Origin: Pseudomonas putida | Lineage (GTDB): Bacteria > Pseudomonadota > Gammaproteobacteria > Pseudomonadales > Pseudomonadaceae | Length of the DNA: 64,000 bases | Assembly: GCF_005080685.1 (NCBI RefSeq) | Contig: NZ_CP039371.1 | Span: 2,170,001 to 2,234,000 of the forward strand | Reading direction: 5' to 3' | Shown: positions 50,638-59,978 of the stretch, piece after piece | How the letters are laid out: each line of letters starts with the position of its first letter | Position numbering within the stretch: position 1 is the first letter of the stretch | Notes under the pieces: generated by a model | Told to the model about the DNA's origin: nothing | What the model saw: the letters and a program-made list of their open reading frames with translations, nothing else | Database searches by the model: none | Translations under genes and position numbers: made by a program

Positions 50638-51675
50638 TCAACTGCCAGGATAAGCCTGCGCCTCTTCGAAGAAATAATCTTTCCAAGAGGCTGCCTGGTT
50701 CTTCAGCACCCCAAGCTCATGCAGTTTCTCGGCATAGATATAGGTGCGCTGCGGAGAAACCGTGAAGTCGTTCTCCGGGTCGTCGATGATCTTCTTGACG
50801 AAGGCCAGTGGCAGCTTGGAGTTCTCCACGCGGATATATGTCTCGGCCGCCTTGCCGCTGTCGGCCTTGACGATCTGCTCGGCTTCACGCAGGGCGTCGT
50901 AGAAGGCCCTGTACGTCTTGGGGTTCTGGTCGTGGAATTTCTGCGTGGCATACAGCACGTTGAAGGTGCTCTGCCCGCCGAGAATGTCGTAGCTGCTGAT
51001 CAGCTTGTGCACCTTGGGGTTTTCCAGCGCCTGATACTGGAATGGCGGGCTGGAGAAATGCGCGGTGATTTCCGAGCCGCCACTGATCAGCGCAGCGGTG
51101 GCGTCCGGGTGCGGCAGGCTGACGGAAATCTTGTCGAAGTGCTGGAAGTCGGCGTTGCCATAGAGCTTGGCGGTTTCGATCTGCAAGGTGCGTGACTGGA
51201 AGCCCACACCCGCCGCGGGCACGGCGATCCGGTCGCGCTCGGACAGGTCCTGCAGCGTCTTCACCTCGGCACGATTGCTCAGCAGGTAGTTGGGCAGCGA
51301 TCCAAGCGATGCCACGGCCTTGACGTTCTGCTTGCCCAGGCTGCGATCCCACACGGTGAGCATCGGCGGTACCCCGGCAGAGACCACATCGATTGCGCCG
51401 GCCAGCAGCGCTTCGTTCATCGCCGTGGCCCCGGAGATGGTGCGCCATTCGACCTCGATGTCATCCAGGCCATTGGCCTTGGCGTGTTTCTCGATCAGGT
51501 GCTGGTCCTTGACCACATGCAACAGCAGGTAGCCGATACCGAATTGCTGGGCGATGCTGATCTTGCCCTCGGCGAAGGCGGCCGTGGACGACGCCAGCCC
51601 ACAGAGCAGGGCAACTGCGGTGGCAAGGCGACGGGGTTTTGCTGGGGTGCTTGAATGGGCAACGGAACGGGGCAT
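50638..51675 (-). CDS. ABC substrate-binding protein, SsuA/NMT1 type (orphan)
   Basis: The 345-residue protein has a signal peptide (ATAVALLCGLASSTAAFA) and then KISIAQQFGIGYLLLHVVKDQHLIEKHAK, typical for aliphatic sulfonate/nitrate/taurine/pyrimidine-precursor binding proteins, with GATAMNEALLAGAIDVVSAGVPPML. No permease or ATPase gene is adjacent, so it must work with components encoded elsewhere or as a sensor. Ligand unknown. Confidence 0.9.
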   Translation of the reverse strand: MPRSVAHSSTPAKPRRLATAVALLCGLASSTAAFAEGKISIAQQFGIGYLLLHVVKDQHLIEKHAKANGLDDIEVEWRTISGATAMNEALLAGAIDVVSAGVPPMLTVWDRSLGKQNVKAVASLGSLPNYLLSNRAEVKTLQDLSERDRIAVPAAGVGFQSRTLQIETAKLYGNADFQHFDKISVSLPHPDATAALISGGSEITAHFSSPPFQYQALENPKVHKLISSYDILGGQSTFNVLYATQKFHDQNPKTYRAFYDALREAEQIVKADSGKAAETYIRVENSKLPLAFVKKIIDDPENDFTVSPQRTYIYAEKLHELGVLKNQAASWKDYFFEEAQAYPGS

Positions 51676-51903
51676 TGGAAGATTCCTGCGAACGCAAAGG
51701 TCAGGCGCGTGATACCGAGAAGCCGGGGAGCCCGGTCTGGAGGTGAGTGCGGCGCGCTGATTGGTCAGCAGGTACGCGTGCGAACACTAGCAATCTTAAA
51801 AAACGATTTTAAATACCTTTTTCGCATATGCATATGAGGCAATCCGTAGCAGACGGCTTGCCGGCGATGGGCCGCAAAGCGGCCCTCGCATACGACCCGC
51901 AGG
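51676..51903. other. Intergenic region upstream of the SsuA-like gene
   Basis: It is AT-rich in its centre and contains the perfect palindrome CATATGCATATG (51825-51836) and, reading towards the binding-protein gene, TAAGAT as a possible -10. Near paaZ there is a short GC hairpin. No gene seen. Confidence 0.4.
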
Positions 51904-53955
51904 TCACCCCTTCTTCAACACCAACGTCAGGATGTCGTAGCTGGCAACGATTTCCCCTAGCTGGTTGGTCACCTCCACGTCCCAGGCCACCACGCCCTGC
52001 GGTTGCCCCAGGGGGCTGGTCTTGCCTTGGTCGATCTTGCGCTTGCAGGTCAGCCGCGCCTGGATGGTGTCGCCGATGCCCACCGGGTTGATGAAGCGCA
52101 GGGTATCGAGCCCGTAGTTGGCCAGCACCGGCCCTGCGCCCGGCGAAACGAACAGCCCGGCAGCCGCCGACAGCACGAAGTAGCCATGGGCGATGCGCTT
52201 GCCGAACTGCGACTCCTTGGCCGCGATCTCGTCGAAGTGCATGTAGAAATGGTCGCCCGACAGGCAGCCGAAGTTGACCAGGTCGGCTTCGGTCACGGTG
52301 CGGCGGTGGGTCAGCAGCGACTCGCCGATGCGCAGCTCCTCGAAGTAGCGGCGGAACGGGTGCACCTCGGTCTCGATCACTTGCGCGCCACGCACGTATT
52401 CACCGGTCACGGCGCTGAGCATGCTCGGCGATCCCTGTACCGCTGCACGTTGCAGGTAATGCTTGACCGCACGCAGGCCGCCCAGCTCCTCACCGCCACC
52501 GGCACGCCCAGGGCCGCCGTGCTTGAGTTGCGGCAGGGGCGAACCGTGGCCGGTCGATTCCTGCGCGGCTTCGCTGTCGAGTACCAGCAGGCGGCCGTGC
52601 CAGGCGGCGGCGACCGGGATGGCCTTGGCCGCTACCGCGCGGTCGGCGGTGACCAGGGACGCCACCAGGCTGCCCTTGCCGCGGGCGGCCAGGGCCAGCG
52701 CTTCGTCAAGGTCGTCGTAGGCCATCAGCGTGCTGACCGGGCCGAACGCCTCGATGTCGTGGGCGCCGCCTTCGGCATGCGGGTCACGGGCCTGGAGCAG
52801 GGTCGGGGCGAAGAACGCACCCTCGGCCACGCCTTCGCCACGCGGAGCGAAGCCATCGCTGGCACCGAACACCTGGTCGCAACTGTGCAGCAGGCTACGC
52901 ACGCGCTCGCCGACGTCGCGCTGCTGATCATGGGAAGCCAGGGCGCCCATGCGCACGCCTTCGACCGATGGATCACCGACCACCACCTTGCTCAGGCGCT
53001 CGCGCAGGCGGGTGGCCACGGCGTCGATATGCTTGGCTGGCACGATGGCGCGGCGGATGGCGGTGCATTTCTGCCCGGCCTTGGTGGTCATCTCGCGCAC
53101 CACCTCCTTGATGTACAGGTCGAACTCCGGGCTGTCCGGGGTCACGTCCGGGCCGAGGATGGCGCAGTTGAGCGAGTCGGCCTCGGCGGTGAACGGCACC
53201 GAGTTGCGGATCAGGTTGGGCGTGACGCGCAGTTTGGCGGCGGTGTCGGCGGAGCCGGTGAAGGTCACTACGTCCTGGCCCTGCAGACGGTCGAGCAGGT
53301 CACCGGTGCTGCCGACCACCAGTTGCAGGCTGCCAGCCGGCAGCAGCCCCGATTCGTCCATCAGGCGAACCACGGCTTCGGTCAGGTAGCTGGTCGAGGT
53401 GGCCGGCTTGACGATGCATGGCATGCCGGCGAGGAAGGTCGGGGCGAATTTCTCGAGCATGCCCCAGATCGGGAAGTTGAAAGCGTTGATGTGCACCGCG
53501 ACGCCTGCGCGTGGCACCAGGATATGGCTGCCGGCGAACTTGCCTTGCTTGCCCAGCGCGATGGCCGGGCCTTCGTGCACCAGGTTGCCCGAGGGCAGTT
53601 CGCGGCTGCCGATGCCGGCATAGGCGAACAAGGTGGCGTTGCCGCCCTCGATGTCGATCCAGCTGTCGGCGCGGGTGGCGCCGCTGTGATGGGACAGGGC
53701 GTACAGCTGCTCCTTGCGCTCGGCCAAGTACAGCGCCAGGGCCTTGAGCCGCTGGGCGCGCTGCTGGAAGTCCATGGCCAGCAGCTCGGCCAGGCCGCGG
53801 GCGCGGGCGAAGTCGACGGCCTCGGCGAAGTCCGGGCGCTCTTCGTGGCTATAGGCCAGGACATGGCCGTCCAGGGCGCTGCGCAGCGCTTGCGCGCCGT
53901 GTTGGCCGAGCCAGCGGCCGGCGATGAAGCTCTGCAGGGTGGGGGCGATAGACAT
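51904..53955 (-). CDS. paaZ: Bifunctional oxepin-CoA hydrolase / semialdehyde dehydrogenase PaaZ
   Basis: The 683-residue protein is a fusion. Residues 1 to about 520 are an aldehyde dehydrogenase with FNFPIWGMLEKFAP, VTFTGSADTA and catalytic Cys in MTTKAGQKCTAIRR. From about 540 a MaoC-like hydratase domain follows with NFGCLSGDHFYMHFDE (catalytic Asp and His) and GKRIAHGYFVLSAAAGLF. It opens the oxepin-CoA ring and oxidises the resulting aldehyde to 3-oxo-5,6-dehydrosuberyl-CoA. It is the last gene of the DUF485-symporter-porin-paaZ group, 24 bases after the porin gene. Confidence 0.96.
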   Translation of the reverse strand: MSIAPTLQSFIAGRWLGQHGAQALRSALDGHVLAYSHEERPDFAEAVDFARARGLAELLAMDFQQRAQRLKALALYLAERKEQLYALSHHSGATRADSWIDIEGGNATLFAYAGIGSRELPSGNLVHEGPAIALGKQGKFAGSHILVPRAGVAVHINAFNFPIWGMLEKFAPTFLAGMPCIVKPATSTSYLTEAVVRLMDESGLLPAGSLQLVVGSTGDLLDRLQGQDVVTFTGSADTAAKLRVTPNLIRNSVPFTAEADSLNCAILGPDVTPDSPEFDLYIKEVVREMTTKAGQKCTAIRRAIVPAKHIDAVATRLRERLSKVVVGDPSVEGVRMGALASHDQQRDVGERVRSLLHSCDQVFGASDGFAPRGEGVAEGAFFAPTLLQARDPHAEGGAHDIEAFGPVSTLMAYDDLDEALALAARGKGSLVASLVTADRAVAAKAIPVAAAWHGRLLVLDSEAAQESTGHGSPLPQLKHGGPGRAGGGEELGGLRAVKHYLQRAAVQGSPSMLSAVTGEYVRGAQVIETEVHPFRRYFEELRIGESLLTHRRTVTEADLVNFGCLSGDHFYMHFDEIAAKESQFGKRIAHGYFVLSAAAGLFVSPGAGPVLANYGLDTLRFINPVGIGDTIQARLTCKRKIDQGKTSPLGQPQGVVAWDVEVTNQLGEIVASYDILTLVLKKG

Positions 53956-53979
53956 GTGATTCTCCTCCAGGGGGCGCTG

Positions 53980-55212
53980 TTACCACAGCGCCACGGTGTA
54001 GCCGATGATCAGGCGGTTTTCGTCCACGGCGTTGGTCAGGCCATTGCCGGAACGGAAGGTGACGTTGCGCCAGCGCAGGCTGATGTCCTTGAACGGGCCG
54101 CTCTGGATGACGTAGGTCAGGTCGGTGTCGCGCTCGCGTTCGCGGCCGTTGCTGACGGTCGCGGTTTCGGCGTGGCGGCCGTCGGTGTAGCGGGTCATGA
54201 AGGTCAGGCCGGGGATGCCGAGAGCGGCGAACGAGTAGTCGTAGCGCAGCTGCCAGGAATCCAGCCCGGCACGGGTGAAGGTGTTGAAGGTCACCAGGTT
54301 GACGGTGAACGGGTCACCGCCATTGACGAATGGGAAGGCACTGTCGCCGGACTGCTGTTGCCAGGCGGCAGTGAACTTGTGGGCGCGCACGCCGAGGGTG
54401 AACATGGCGTTGAAGTTGCGGTTGTCGATGGTGCCGGCACGTTCGGCGCCATCTTCGCGGCTGTCGAAATAGCGCAGGTCGCTGCGCAGGCTCAGGCCTT
54501 CGCCCAGCGTGCGGGTATCGACCAGGCCGACGAACTGCTGGCGGTAGATGTCCTGCAGCTTGGCGTAGTAGTAGCTGACGCTGGTTTCGGCGGTCAGGGC
54601 GTAGCTGCCGCCGCCGAAGTCGAGGTGGTCGCTGACGGCGGCGCCGTAGCCCATGTCGTCGCGCCCGGACGAGTCACGCAGGTTGGCCCGGCTCAGGCGC
54701 CCGGCGTTGAAGGTCAGGCCGTCGATGTCCTGGCTGGTCAGCAGGCCGCCCTGGAAGGTCGAGGCCAGCAGGCGGGTATCGTTGTACATCACCACCGGCA
54801 GGCTCGGTTGCAGGGTACCCAGGCGCAGGGTGCTCTGGGCCAGGCGCAGCTTGCCGGTCAGGCCCAGCTCGCTGTAGTCGTCGACCGGCTCGTGGCTGTT
54901 CGGGCCGAACGGCAGCAGGCCGGTGTTGCGCCGGTCACGGCTGGAGTCGAGCTTGATGCCCAACTGGCCAAGGGCATCCACGCCCACCCCCAGCGGGCCG
55001 TCGGTGAAGCCCGACTCGAGCTTGACGGTGAAGCCCTGGCCCCATTCCTCGGCCTTGGCTTGTGGTGCGTTGCTCTGGCGGAAGTCGCGGTTGATGTAGT
55101 GGTTGCGCAGTTCCAGCTTGGCGTGGCTGTCATCGATGAAGTCCGCCGAGGCCGACAAGGGCAGGGCGAGGGTGGCCAGGCAGGCGGCCGATGTGAAGTG
55201 CGTGCGGTTCAT
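53980..55212 (-). CDS. phaK: OprD-family porin, PhaK-like (phenylacetate uptake)
   Basis: I prefer ATG 55212 (MNRTHFTSAACLATLALPLSASA), which starts the signal peptide, to ATG 55236. The mature protein (about 385 residues) is an OprD-type 18-stranded barrel: DFIDDSHAKLELRNHYINRDFR, GFTVKLESGFTDGPLGVGVDALGQLG, LDSWQLRYDYSF and the terminal ENRLIIGYTVALW. Located between the symporter and paaZ, it most likely lets phenylacetate through the outer membrane, as PhaK does in P. putida. Confidence 0.9.
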   Translation of the reverse strand: MNRTHFTSAACLATLALPLSASADFIDDSHAKLELRNHYINRDFRQSNAPQAKAEEWGQGFTVKLESGFTDGPLGVGVDALGQLGIKLDSSRDRRNTGLLPFGPNSHEPVDDYSELGLTGKLRLAQSTLRLGTLQPSLPVVMYNDTRLLASTFQGGLLTSQDIDGLTFNAGRLSRANLRDSSGRDDMGYGAAVSDHLDFGGGSYALTAETSVSYYYAKLQDIYRQQFVGLVDTRTLGEGLSLRSDLRYFDSREDGAERAGTIDNRNFNAMFTLGVRAHKFTAAWQQQSGDSAFPFVNGGDPFTVNLVTFNTFTRAGLDSWQLRYDYSFAALGIPGLTFMTRYTDGRHAETATVSNGRERERDTDLTYVIQSGPFKDISLRWRNVTFRSGNGLTNAVDENRLIIGYTVALW

Positions 55213-55239
55213 TGTTGTTATACCCGACAGGTTCATGGA

Positions 55240-56802
55240 TCAGTGCTTGCTGGCGCCGGCGGCGCCGATACCGGTCATGGAGCGGATGAACTGGGCCAGG
55301 TAGCGGCCCCGTTCTTCGGCCGCGCGCGCCGAGCCATCGGTGACCGAGAACACCCACGCGCCGATGAACGCCAGGCTCATGGAGAACAGCGCCGGGTTGC
55401 TGTAGGGGAACAGCGCCGTTTCGTTATGCAGCACGTTGACCCACACCGCAGGGCCCAGCACTACCAGCACGATCGCCGAGGCCAGCCCGGCCATGCTGCC
55501 GCACACCGCGCCGCGGGTGGTCAGGCCCTTCCAGAACATCGAGAGCAGCAGCACCGGGAAGTTGACCGAGGCGGCCACCGCCAGCACCAGGCCGGACAGG
55601 AAGGCGATGTTCTGCGACTCGAAGACCAGGCCCAGCACCACCGCAAGCAGGCCGATCACCAGGGTGGCGATACGCGATACGCGCATTTCCTCGCGCTCGC
55701 TGGCCTGGCCCTTGCGCATCACGCAGGCATACAGATCGTGGGACACCGCCGAGGCGCCAGACAGCGCCAGGCCGGCCACCACAGCCAGGATCGTGGCGAA
55801 GGCCACGGCCGAGATGAAGCCGAGGAACAGGTTGCCGCCCACCGCTTGGGCCAGGTGCACCGCGACCATGTTGCCGCCGCCGATGATCGCGCCGCTGGCA
55901 TCGCGGTAGGCCGGTTCGGTGCCGACCATGACGATGGCGCCGAAGCCGATGACGATCAGCAGCAGGTAGAAGTAGCCGATGAAACCGGTGGCGTAGAACA
56001 CGCTCTTGCGCGCTTCCTTGGCGTCGCTGACGGTGAAGAAGCGCATCAGGATGTGCGGCAGGCCGGCGGTGCCGAACATCATGCCCAGGCCCAGGGAAAT
56101 CGCATCCACCGGATTGGACAGCAAGCCGCCCGGCGCCATGATCGCCTGGCCCTTGGCATGCACCGCCACGGCATTGGCGAACATCGCCTCGGTGCTGAAG
56201 CCGAAGTGCTTGAGCACCATGAAGGCCATGAAGGTGGTGCCCGAGAGCAGCATCACCGCCTTGATGATCTGCACCCAGGTGGTGGCGAGCATGCCGCCGA
56301 AGGTCACGTAGGCGACCATCAGCACGCCGACCAGCATCACTGCATACAGGTAGTCGATGCCGAACAGCAGTTCGATCAGCTTGCCGGCTCCGACCATCTG
56401 CGCCACCAGGTACATCAGCGCCACGGCCAGGGTGCCGAAGGCCGAACTCAGGCGCACCGGGGTCTGCGCCAGGCGGTAGGAGACCACGTCGGCGAAGGTG
56501 TACTTGCCCAGGTTGCGCAGGCGCTCGGCGATCAGGAACAGGATGATCGGCCAGCCGGCCAGTACGCCCAGGGCATACAGCAGGCCGTCGTAGCCGTTCA
56601 TGAACATCATCGCCGAGATGCCCAGGAAGGACGCGGCGCTGATCATGTCGCCGGCGATCGCCAGGCCATTCTGCATGCCGGTCAGGCCGCCGCCGGCGGT
56701 GTAGAAGTCGCTGGCCGAGCGGGTGCGCAGGGCGGCCCAGCGGGTCACCAGCAGGGTGAAGCAGACGAACACCATGAACATCGAGATGGCGGTCCAGTTC
56801 AT
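55240..56802 (-). CDS. Solute:sodium symporter, ActP-like (phenylacetate permease)
   Basis: The start at 56802 ([22 protein letters not shown]) has AGGAG eight bases upstream; the frame extending to 57150 reads through the DUF485 gene. The 520-residue protein has about 13 membrane segments and the SSS family features [32 protein letters not shown] and [26 protein letters not shown]. ActP is an acetate permease; in this paa context it is more likely the phenylacetate permease (PhaJ/PaaL). Its ATG overlaps the DUF485 stop. Confidence 0.92.
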   Translation of the reverse strand: MNWTAISMFMVFVCFTLLVTRWAALRTRSASDFYTAGGGLTGMQNGLAIAGDMISAASFLGISAMMFMNGYDGLLYALGVLAGWPIILFLIAERLRNLGKYTFADVVSYRLAQTPVRLSSAFGTLAVALMYLVAQMVGAGKLIELLFGIDYLYAVMLVGVLMVAYVTFGGMLATTWVQIIKAVMLLSGTTFMAFMVLKHFGFSTEAMFANAVAVHAKGQAIMAPGGLLSNPVDAISLGLGMMFGTAGLPHILMRFFTVSDAKEARKSVFYATGFIGYFYLLLIVIGFGAIVMVGTEPAYRDASGAIIGGGNMVAVHLAQAVGGNLFLGFISAVAFATILAVVAGLALSGASAVSHDLYACVMRKGQASEREEMRVSRIATLVIGLLAVVLGLVFESQNIAFLSGLVLAVAASVNFPVLLLSMFWKGLTTRGAVCGSMAGLASAIVLVVLGPAVWVNVLHNETALFPYSNPALFSMSLAFIGAWVFSVTDGSARAAEERGRYLAQFIRSMTGIGAAGASKH

Positions 56803-57107
56803 TGCGCGCACTCCTGCTTGACCTTGTCGTTGAGCGGGTCGAGCACGTTGTTGGCGCGGTACACGTAGAGGCCGGTGAGGGCGAAGGACAGCAGCACCAT
56901 GAGCACGCCGACCAGCATGCCGACGGTGGTCACGCCGCCGCTGAGCGACTGGCCGAGGGTGCTGGGCGAGAAGGCCACCAGCAGCACGAAGCCGTAGTAG
57001 CTGACCAGCATGGCCAGGGTCAGGCTGCCGTTGAGGCGGCGTTTGCGCCGGACCAAGTGTTGGAAGTCGGGGTGGTTGGCGATGCTTTCTATGCGTTCGG
57101 GGGTCAT
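56799..57107 (-). CDS. DUF485 membrane protein, YjcH-like
   Basis: The 102-residue protein has two membrane helices ([19 protein letters not shown] and [22 protein letters not shown]) and the DUF485 pattern [14 protein letters not shown]. Genes of this family precede actP-type symporters, as here with a four-base overlap, and probably assist the symporter. The first gene of a four-gene uptake-to-paaZ run. Confidence 0.92.
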   Translation of the reverse strand: MTPERIESIANHPDFQHLVRRKRRLNGSLTLAMLVSYYGFVLLVAFSPSTLGQSLSGGVTTVGMLVGVLMVLLSFALTGLYVYRANNVLDPLNDKVKQECAQ

Positions 57108-57175
57108 GGGTTGCGATCTCGGGGTGTTGTAATTGTTTTGGTGAGGTCACGCGGGTATTGCGGTGTGAACGGTCG

Positions 57176-57292
57176 TTGTGGGAGCGGCCTTGCGTCGCGA
57201 AAGGGCTGCGCAGCAGCCCCTGGATCCATGGTTTGGCCGAAATCCCTGGGGCTGCTGCGCAGCCCTTTCGCGACGCAAGGCCGCTCCCACAA
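57176..57292. repeat. Inverted repeat, second REP family (45-base arms)
   Basis: Arms 57176-57220 and 57248-57292 are almost exact reverse complements, core GTGGGAGCGGCCTTGCGTCGCGAAAGGGCTGCGCAG. This differs from the GGACAAGCCCGC type elsewhere. The right arm ends immediately at the paaE stop codon. Confidence 0.9.
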
Positions 57293-58369
57293 TCACAGCT
57301 GGTCGAAGTCCAGGACCACCTTGTCGCTCACCGGGTAGGTCTGGCACGACAGCACATAACCGGCGGCCACTTCGTAGTCTTCCAGGGCATGGTTGCTGTC
57401 CATTTCCACCTCGCCCTCGATCACCCGGCACTTGCAGGTCGAGCAGACGCCGGCCTTGCACGAATAGGGCAGTTCGGCACCGATGGCGTTGCCGGCATCG
57501 AGGATGTTCTGGCTGTTGCGTGGCAGGTCGAAGCTCAATGCCCGCCCGTCGCTGATCACGGTGATGTGGCTCAGCGCCGAGTCCACCTGGCGCGCCGCTT
57601 CACGTGCCTCGCGGCGGGCGGTGTTGTCGGCGGCGGCGAACAGTTCGAAATGAATGCGCGCCTTGGCCATGCCGTTGGCCTGCAGGCTGTCGCGCACGGT
57701 TTCGGTCATCGCCTGGGGGCCGCAGATGAACGCGGCGTCGAGGCCTGGCACGTCCAGCCAGCGGGAGAACAGCTGGCCGCACTTGTCGGCATCGATGCGG
57801 CCGTTGTACAGGTCGACGTCCTGCTGCTCGCGGCTGAACACGAAGATCAGGTTCAGGCGGTCGAGATAGCGGTTTTTAAGGTCTTCGAGCTTGTCGCGAA
57901 ACAGTGCGCCGGAGCTCGAGCGGTTGCCGTACAGCAGGGTGAAGCGGCTGTGCGGCTCGCTGGCCAAGGTGCTGGCGACGATCGACAGGATCGGGGTGAT
58001 GCCGCTGCCGGCAGCCACGCCCAGGTAGTTGCCCTGGCGCGCCGGGTCGAGCGGCACGAAGAAGCTGCCCGAAGGAGGCATCACTTCCAGTTGCTGGCCG
58101 GCCTTCAATACTTCGTTGGCGAAGGCCGAGAAACGCCCGCCCGGCACGCGCTTGACCGCTACGCGCAGTTCGCCGTCCTGCACCGCGCTGCAGATGGAAT
58201 AGGAACGACGGATTTCCTCGTCGTCCAGCTGGGTGCGCATCACCAGGTACTGGCCCTGGGTGAAGCGGAAGGTCTGCTGCAGGTGCTCAGGCACGTCGAA
58301 GGCGATCGACACGGCATCGCGGGTCTCGTTGCGCACTTGCTTGATGGTCAGGCTATGAAACTGGCTCAT
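57293..58369 (-). CDS. paaE: Phenylacetyl-CoA epoxidase reductase subunit PaaE
   Basis: ATG 58369 ([18 protein letters not shown]) has GGAG upstream. The 358-residue protein has a FAD-binding reductase domain ([10 protein letters not shown]), an NAD-binding domain ([22 protein letters not shown]) and a C-terminal plant-type ferredoxin with [11 protein letters not shown] and a later CQTYP for one [2Fe-2S] cluster. It passes electrons from NADPH to the PaaA di-iron centre. The last gene of paaABCDE. Confidence 0.96.
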   Translation of the reverse strand: MSQFHSLTIKQVRNETRDAVSIAFDVPEHLQQTFRFTQGQYLVMRTQLDDEEIRRSYSICSAVQDGELRVAVKRVPGGRFSAFANEVLKAGQQLEVMPPSGSFFVPLDPARQGNYLGVAAGSGITPILSIVASTLASEPHSRFTLLYGNRSSSGALFRDKLEDLKNRYLDRLNLIFVFSREQQDVDLYNGRIDADKCGQLFSRWLDVPGLDAAFICGPQAMTETVRDSLQANGMAKARIHFELFAAADNTARREAREAARQVDSALSHITVISDGRALSFDLPRNSQNILDAGNAIGAELPYSCKAGVCSTCKCRVIEGEVEMDSNHALEDYEVAAGYVLSCQTYPVSDKVVLDFDQL

Positions 58370-58384
58370 GGTGATCTCCACGGC

Positions 58385-58918
58385 TCAAATGCATTTGAAA
58401 TAGTCGAACGGCTCCAGGCACTCGCGGCAGCGGTACAGCGCCTTGCAGGCCGTGGAGCCGAACTGGCTGAGCAGTTCGGTGTGGGCGCTGCCGCATTGCG
58501 GGCAGCACACCTCGGGGGCTTCGCCGAGCAGGCTGCGCTTGCTGGCGCTGCCTTGCGGCGGAGCGATGCCATAGGCGCGCAGGCGTTCACGGCCTTGGGC
58601 GCTGATCCAATCGGTGCTCCAGGCCGGCGTCAGCCGGCGCTCGAGGTCCGGGGCGGCGAAGCCGGCTTGTTCCAGCGCCTGGCGGATGTCGCCCTCGATC
58701 ACCTCGGTGGCCGGGCAGCCGGAGTAGGTCGGGGTAACGACGAGGTGCAGGTGGCCGGCGCGCCAGTCGACGTCGCGCACGATCCCCAGGTCCACCACGC
58801 TGACTACCGGCACTTCCGGGTCCATGACTTCGCCCAGCACTGCCCAGGCCCGAGCGAGGTCGTCGCCGCGGGCTGCACGGGCGCCGCGGTCCCCGGCGAT
58901 CAGTTCACCAGGTTGCAT
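58385..58918 (-). CDS. paaD: Phenylacetyl-CoA epoxidase assembly protein PaaD
   Basis: The 177-residue protein has a DUF59/MIP18-like domain (WAVLGEVMDPEVPVVSVVDLGIVRDV, TPTYSGCPATEVIEGDI) and a C-terminal zinc-ribbon-like region with six Cys (CCPQCGS, ACKALYRCREC). PaaD is thought to help maturation of the epoxidase metal centres or iron-sulfur cluster. It overlaps paaC by 14 bases and precedes paaE by 15. Confidence 0.95.
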   Translation of the reverse strand: MQPGELIAGDRGARAARGDDLARAWAVLGEVMDPEVPVVSVVDLGIVRDVDWRAGHLHLVVTPTYSGCPATEVIEGDIRQALEQAGFAAPDLERRLTPAWSTDWISAQGRERLRAYGIAPPQGSASKRSLLGEAPEVCCPQCGSAHTELLSQFGSTACKALYRCRECLEPFDYFKCI

Positions 58919-59663
58919 CGGGGTAGGCCCTTGGCAGGAACTGCATCTCGGCCAGCAGCAGGCCCAGGTGCTCGGTGTGCAGGCCCTGGCGGCCGCTCAG
59001 GTAGAAGTGGCTGGCGGCCTTGGGCAGGGGCAGCTCGACCGAGTCGAAAATCGCCGTGACCTGTTTGAGCCAGGCAGCGCCGACCACAGCCGGATCGGCG
59101 CCGAGGCCGGCGTTGGCCAGTTGCACTTCGTTGTCGCTGCCGGCCGTGAGTTCGACGGTAAAGCGCCACAGCGCCGGGATGGCGGCGAGCATGCGCCGAC
59201 GGCTTTCGTCGGTGCCGCCACCCAGGCGTTGCACCCACTCGCTGGAGCGGCGCAGGTGGTAGGTGACTTCCTTCAGGGCCTTGGCGGCGATACCGGCGAT
59301 GCGCTCGTCGCGGGACTCGCTCAAGCCCTGGAGCACGGCCAAATGCCAGGCGTCGTAGAAGAACTGCTTGGTCATGGTCACGGCGAAGTCGCCATTGGGT
59401 TGCTCGACCAGCAGCAGGTTGCGAAACGCCCGCTCGTCGCGGCGAAATGCCAGGGCGTCGGCATCGCGGCCGTCATCGAGCAGCTCGGCGGCGTATTCCA
59501 GCCAGTTGCGCGCCTGGCCAACCAGGTCGAGGCCGACGTTCATCAGTGCCAGTTCTTCCTCCAGCGCCGGGGCGTGGCCGCACCATTCGCACAGGCGCTG
59601 GCCCTGGATCAGGGCGCTGTCACCGAGCAGCAGGAGGTAGGGGATCAGATCGTGCTTGTGCAT
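58905..59663 (-). CDS. paaC: Phenylacetyl-CoA epoxidase structural subunit PaaC
   Basis: ATG 59663 (MHKHDLIPYLLLLGDSALI) has GAGG upstream; the longer frame from 59804 overlaps paaB. The 252-residue ferritin-like protein pairs with PaaA but lacks a full set of metal ligands; seen are EWCGHAPALEEELALMNVGLDLVGQARN and LKEVTYHLRRSSEWVQRLGGGT. It forms the heterodimer core of the multicomponent epoxidase. paaB ends eight bases upstream. Confidence 0.96.
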   Translation of the reverse strand: MHKHDLIPYLLLLGDSALIQGQRLCEWCGHAPALEEELALMNVGLDLVGQARNWLEYAAELLDDGRDADALAFRRDERAFRNLLLVEQPNGDFAVTMTKQFFYDAWHLAVLQGLSESRDERIAGIAAKALKEVTYHLRRSSEWVQRLGGGTDESRRRMLAAIPALWRFTVELTAGSDNEVQLANAGLGADPAVVGAAWLKQVTAIFDSVELPLPKAASHFYLSGRQGLHTEHLGLLLAEMQFLPRAYPDATW

Positions 59664-59671
59664 GGCCAACC

Positions 59672-59953
59672 TCACATGTGTCCGACTTCGTCGGGCAGTT
59701 CGTAGAAGCTGGCGTGGCGATAGACCTTGTCGTCCGAGGGGACGAACAGCGGGTCTTTCTCGTCGGGCGAGGAGGCGGTGATCAGTGCCGAAGGCACTAC
59801 CCACAGGCTCACACCCTCGCTGCGGCGGGTGTACAGCTCACGGGCATTCTCGATGGCCATGGCGGCGTCGGCGGCATGCACGCTGCCGACGTGCTTGTGG
59901 TTCAGGCCGTGCTTGCTGCGCACGAACACTTCGTAGAGGGTCCAGGTTGACAT
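59672..59953 (-). CDS. paaB: Phenylacetyl-CoA epoxidase bridging subunit PaaB
   Basis: Start at 59953 (MSTWTLYEVFVRSKHGLNHKH), with GGAG upstream. The 93-residue protein is the small bridging subunit, with HVGSVHAADAAMAIENARELYTRR and SLWVVPSALIT, holding two PaaAC pairs together. It lies between paaA and paaC. Confidence 0.96.
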   Translation of the reverse strand: MSTWTLYEVFVRSKHGLNHKHVGSVHAADAAMAIENARELYTRRSEGVSLWVVPSALITASSPDEKDPLFVPSDDKVYRHASFYELPDEVGHM

Positions 59954-59978
59954 ACTCGATCTCCGCATCAATCGCCGT

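Noticed and set aside
52003..56868. A 1621-codon open frame on the + strand opposite paaZ, the porin and the symporter
   Set aside because: It is an antisense frame kept open by high GC and codon bias of the genes on the other strand. It crosses three real genes and their junctions and its composition is low-complexity His/Gln/Ala/Gly.
55240..57150. Symporter frame extended to 636 codons
   Set aside because: The extra N-terminus reads the DUF485 gene out of frame; AGGAG before ATG 56802 and the family N-terminus fix the start.
57158..59059. A 633-codon + strand frame opposite paaE and paaD
   Set aside because: Antisense shadow of paaE-paaD-paaC starting in a REP-like repeat; no family features.
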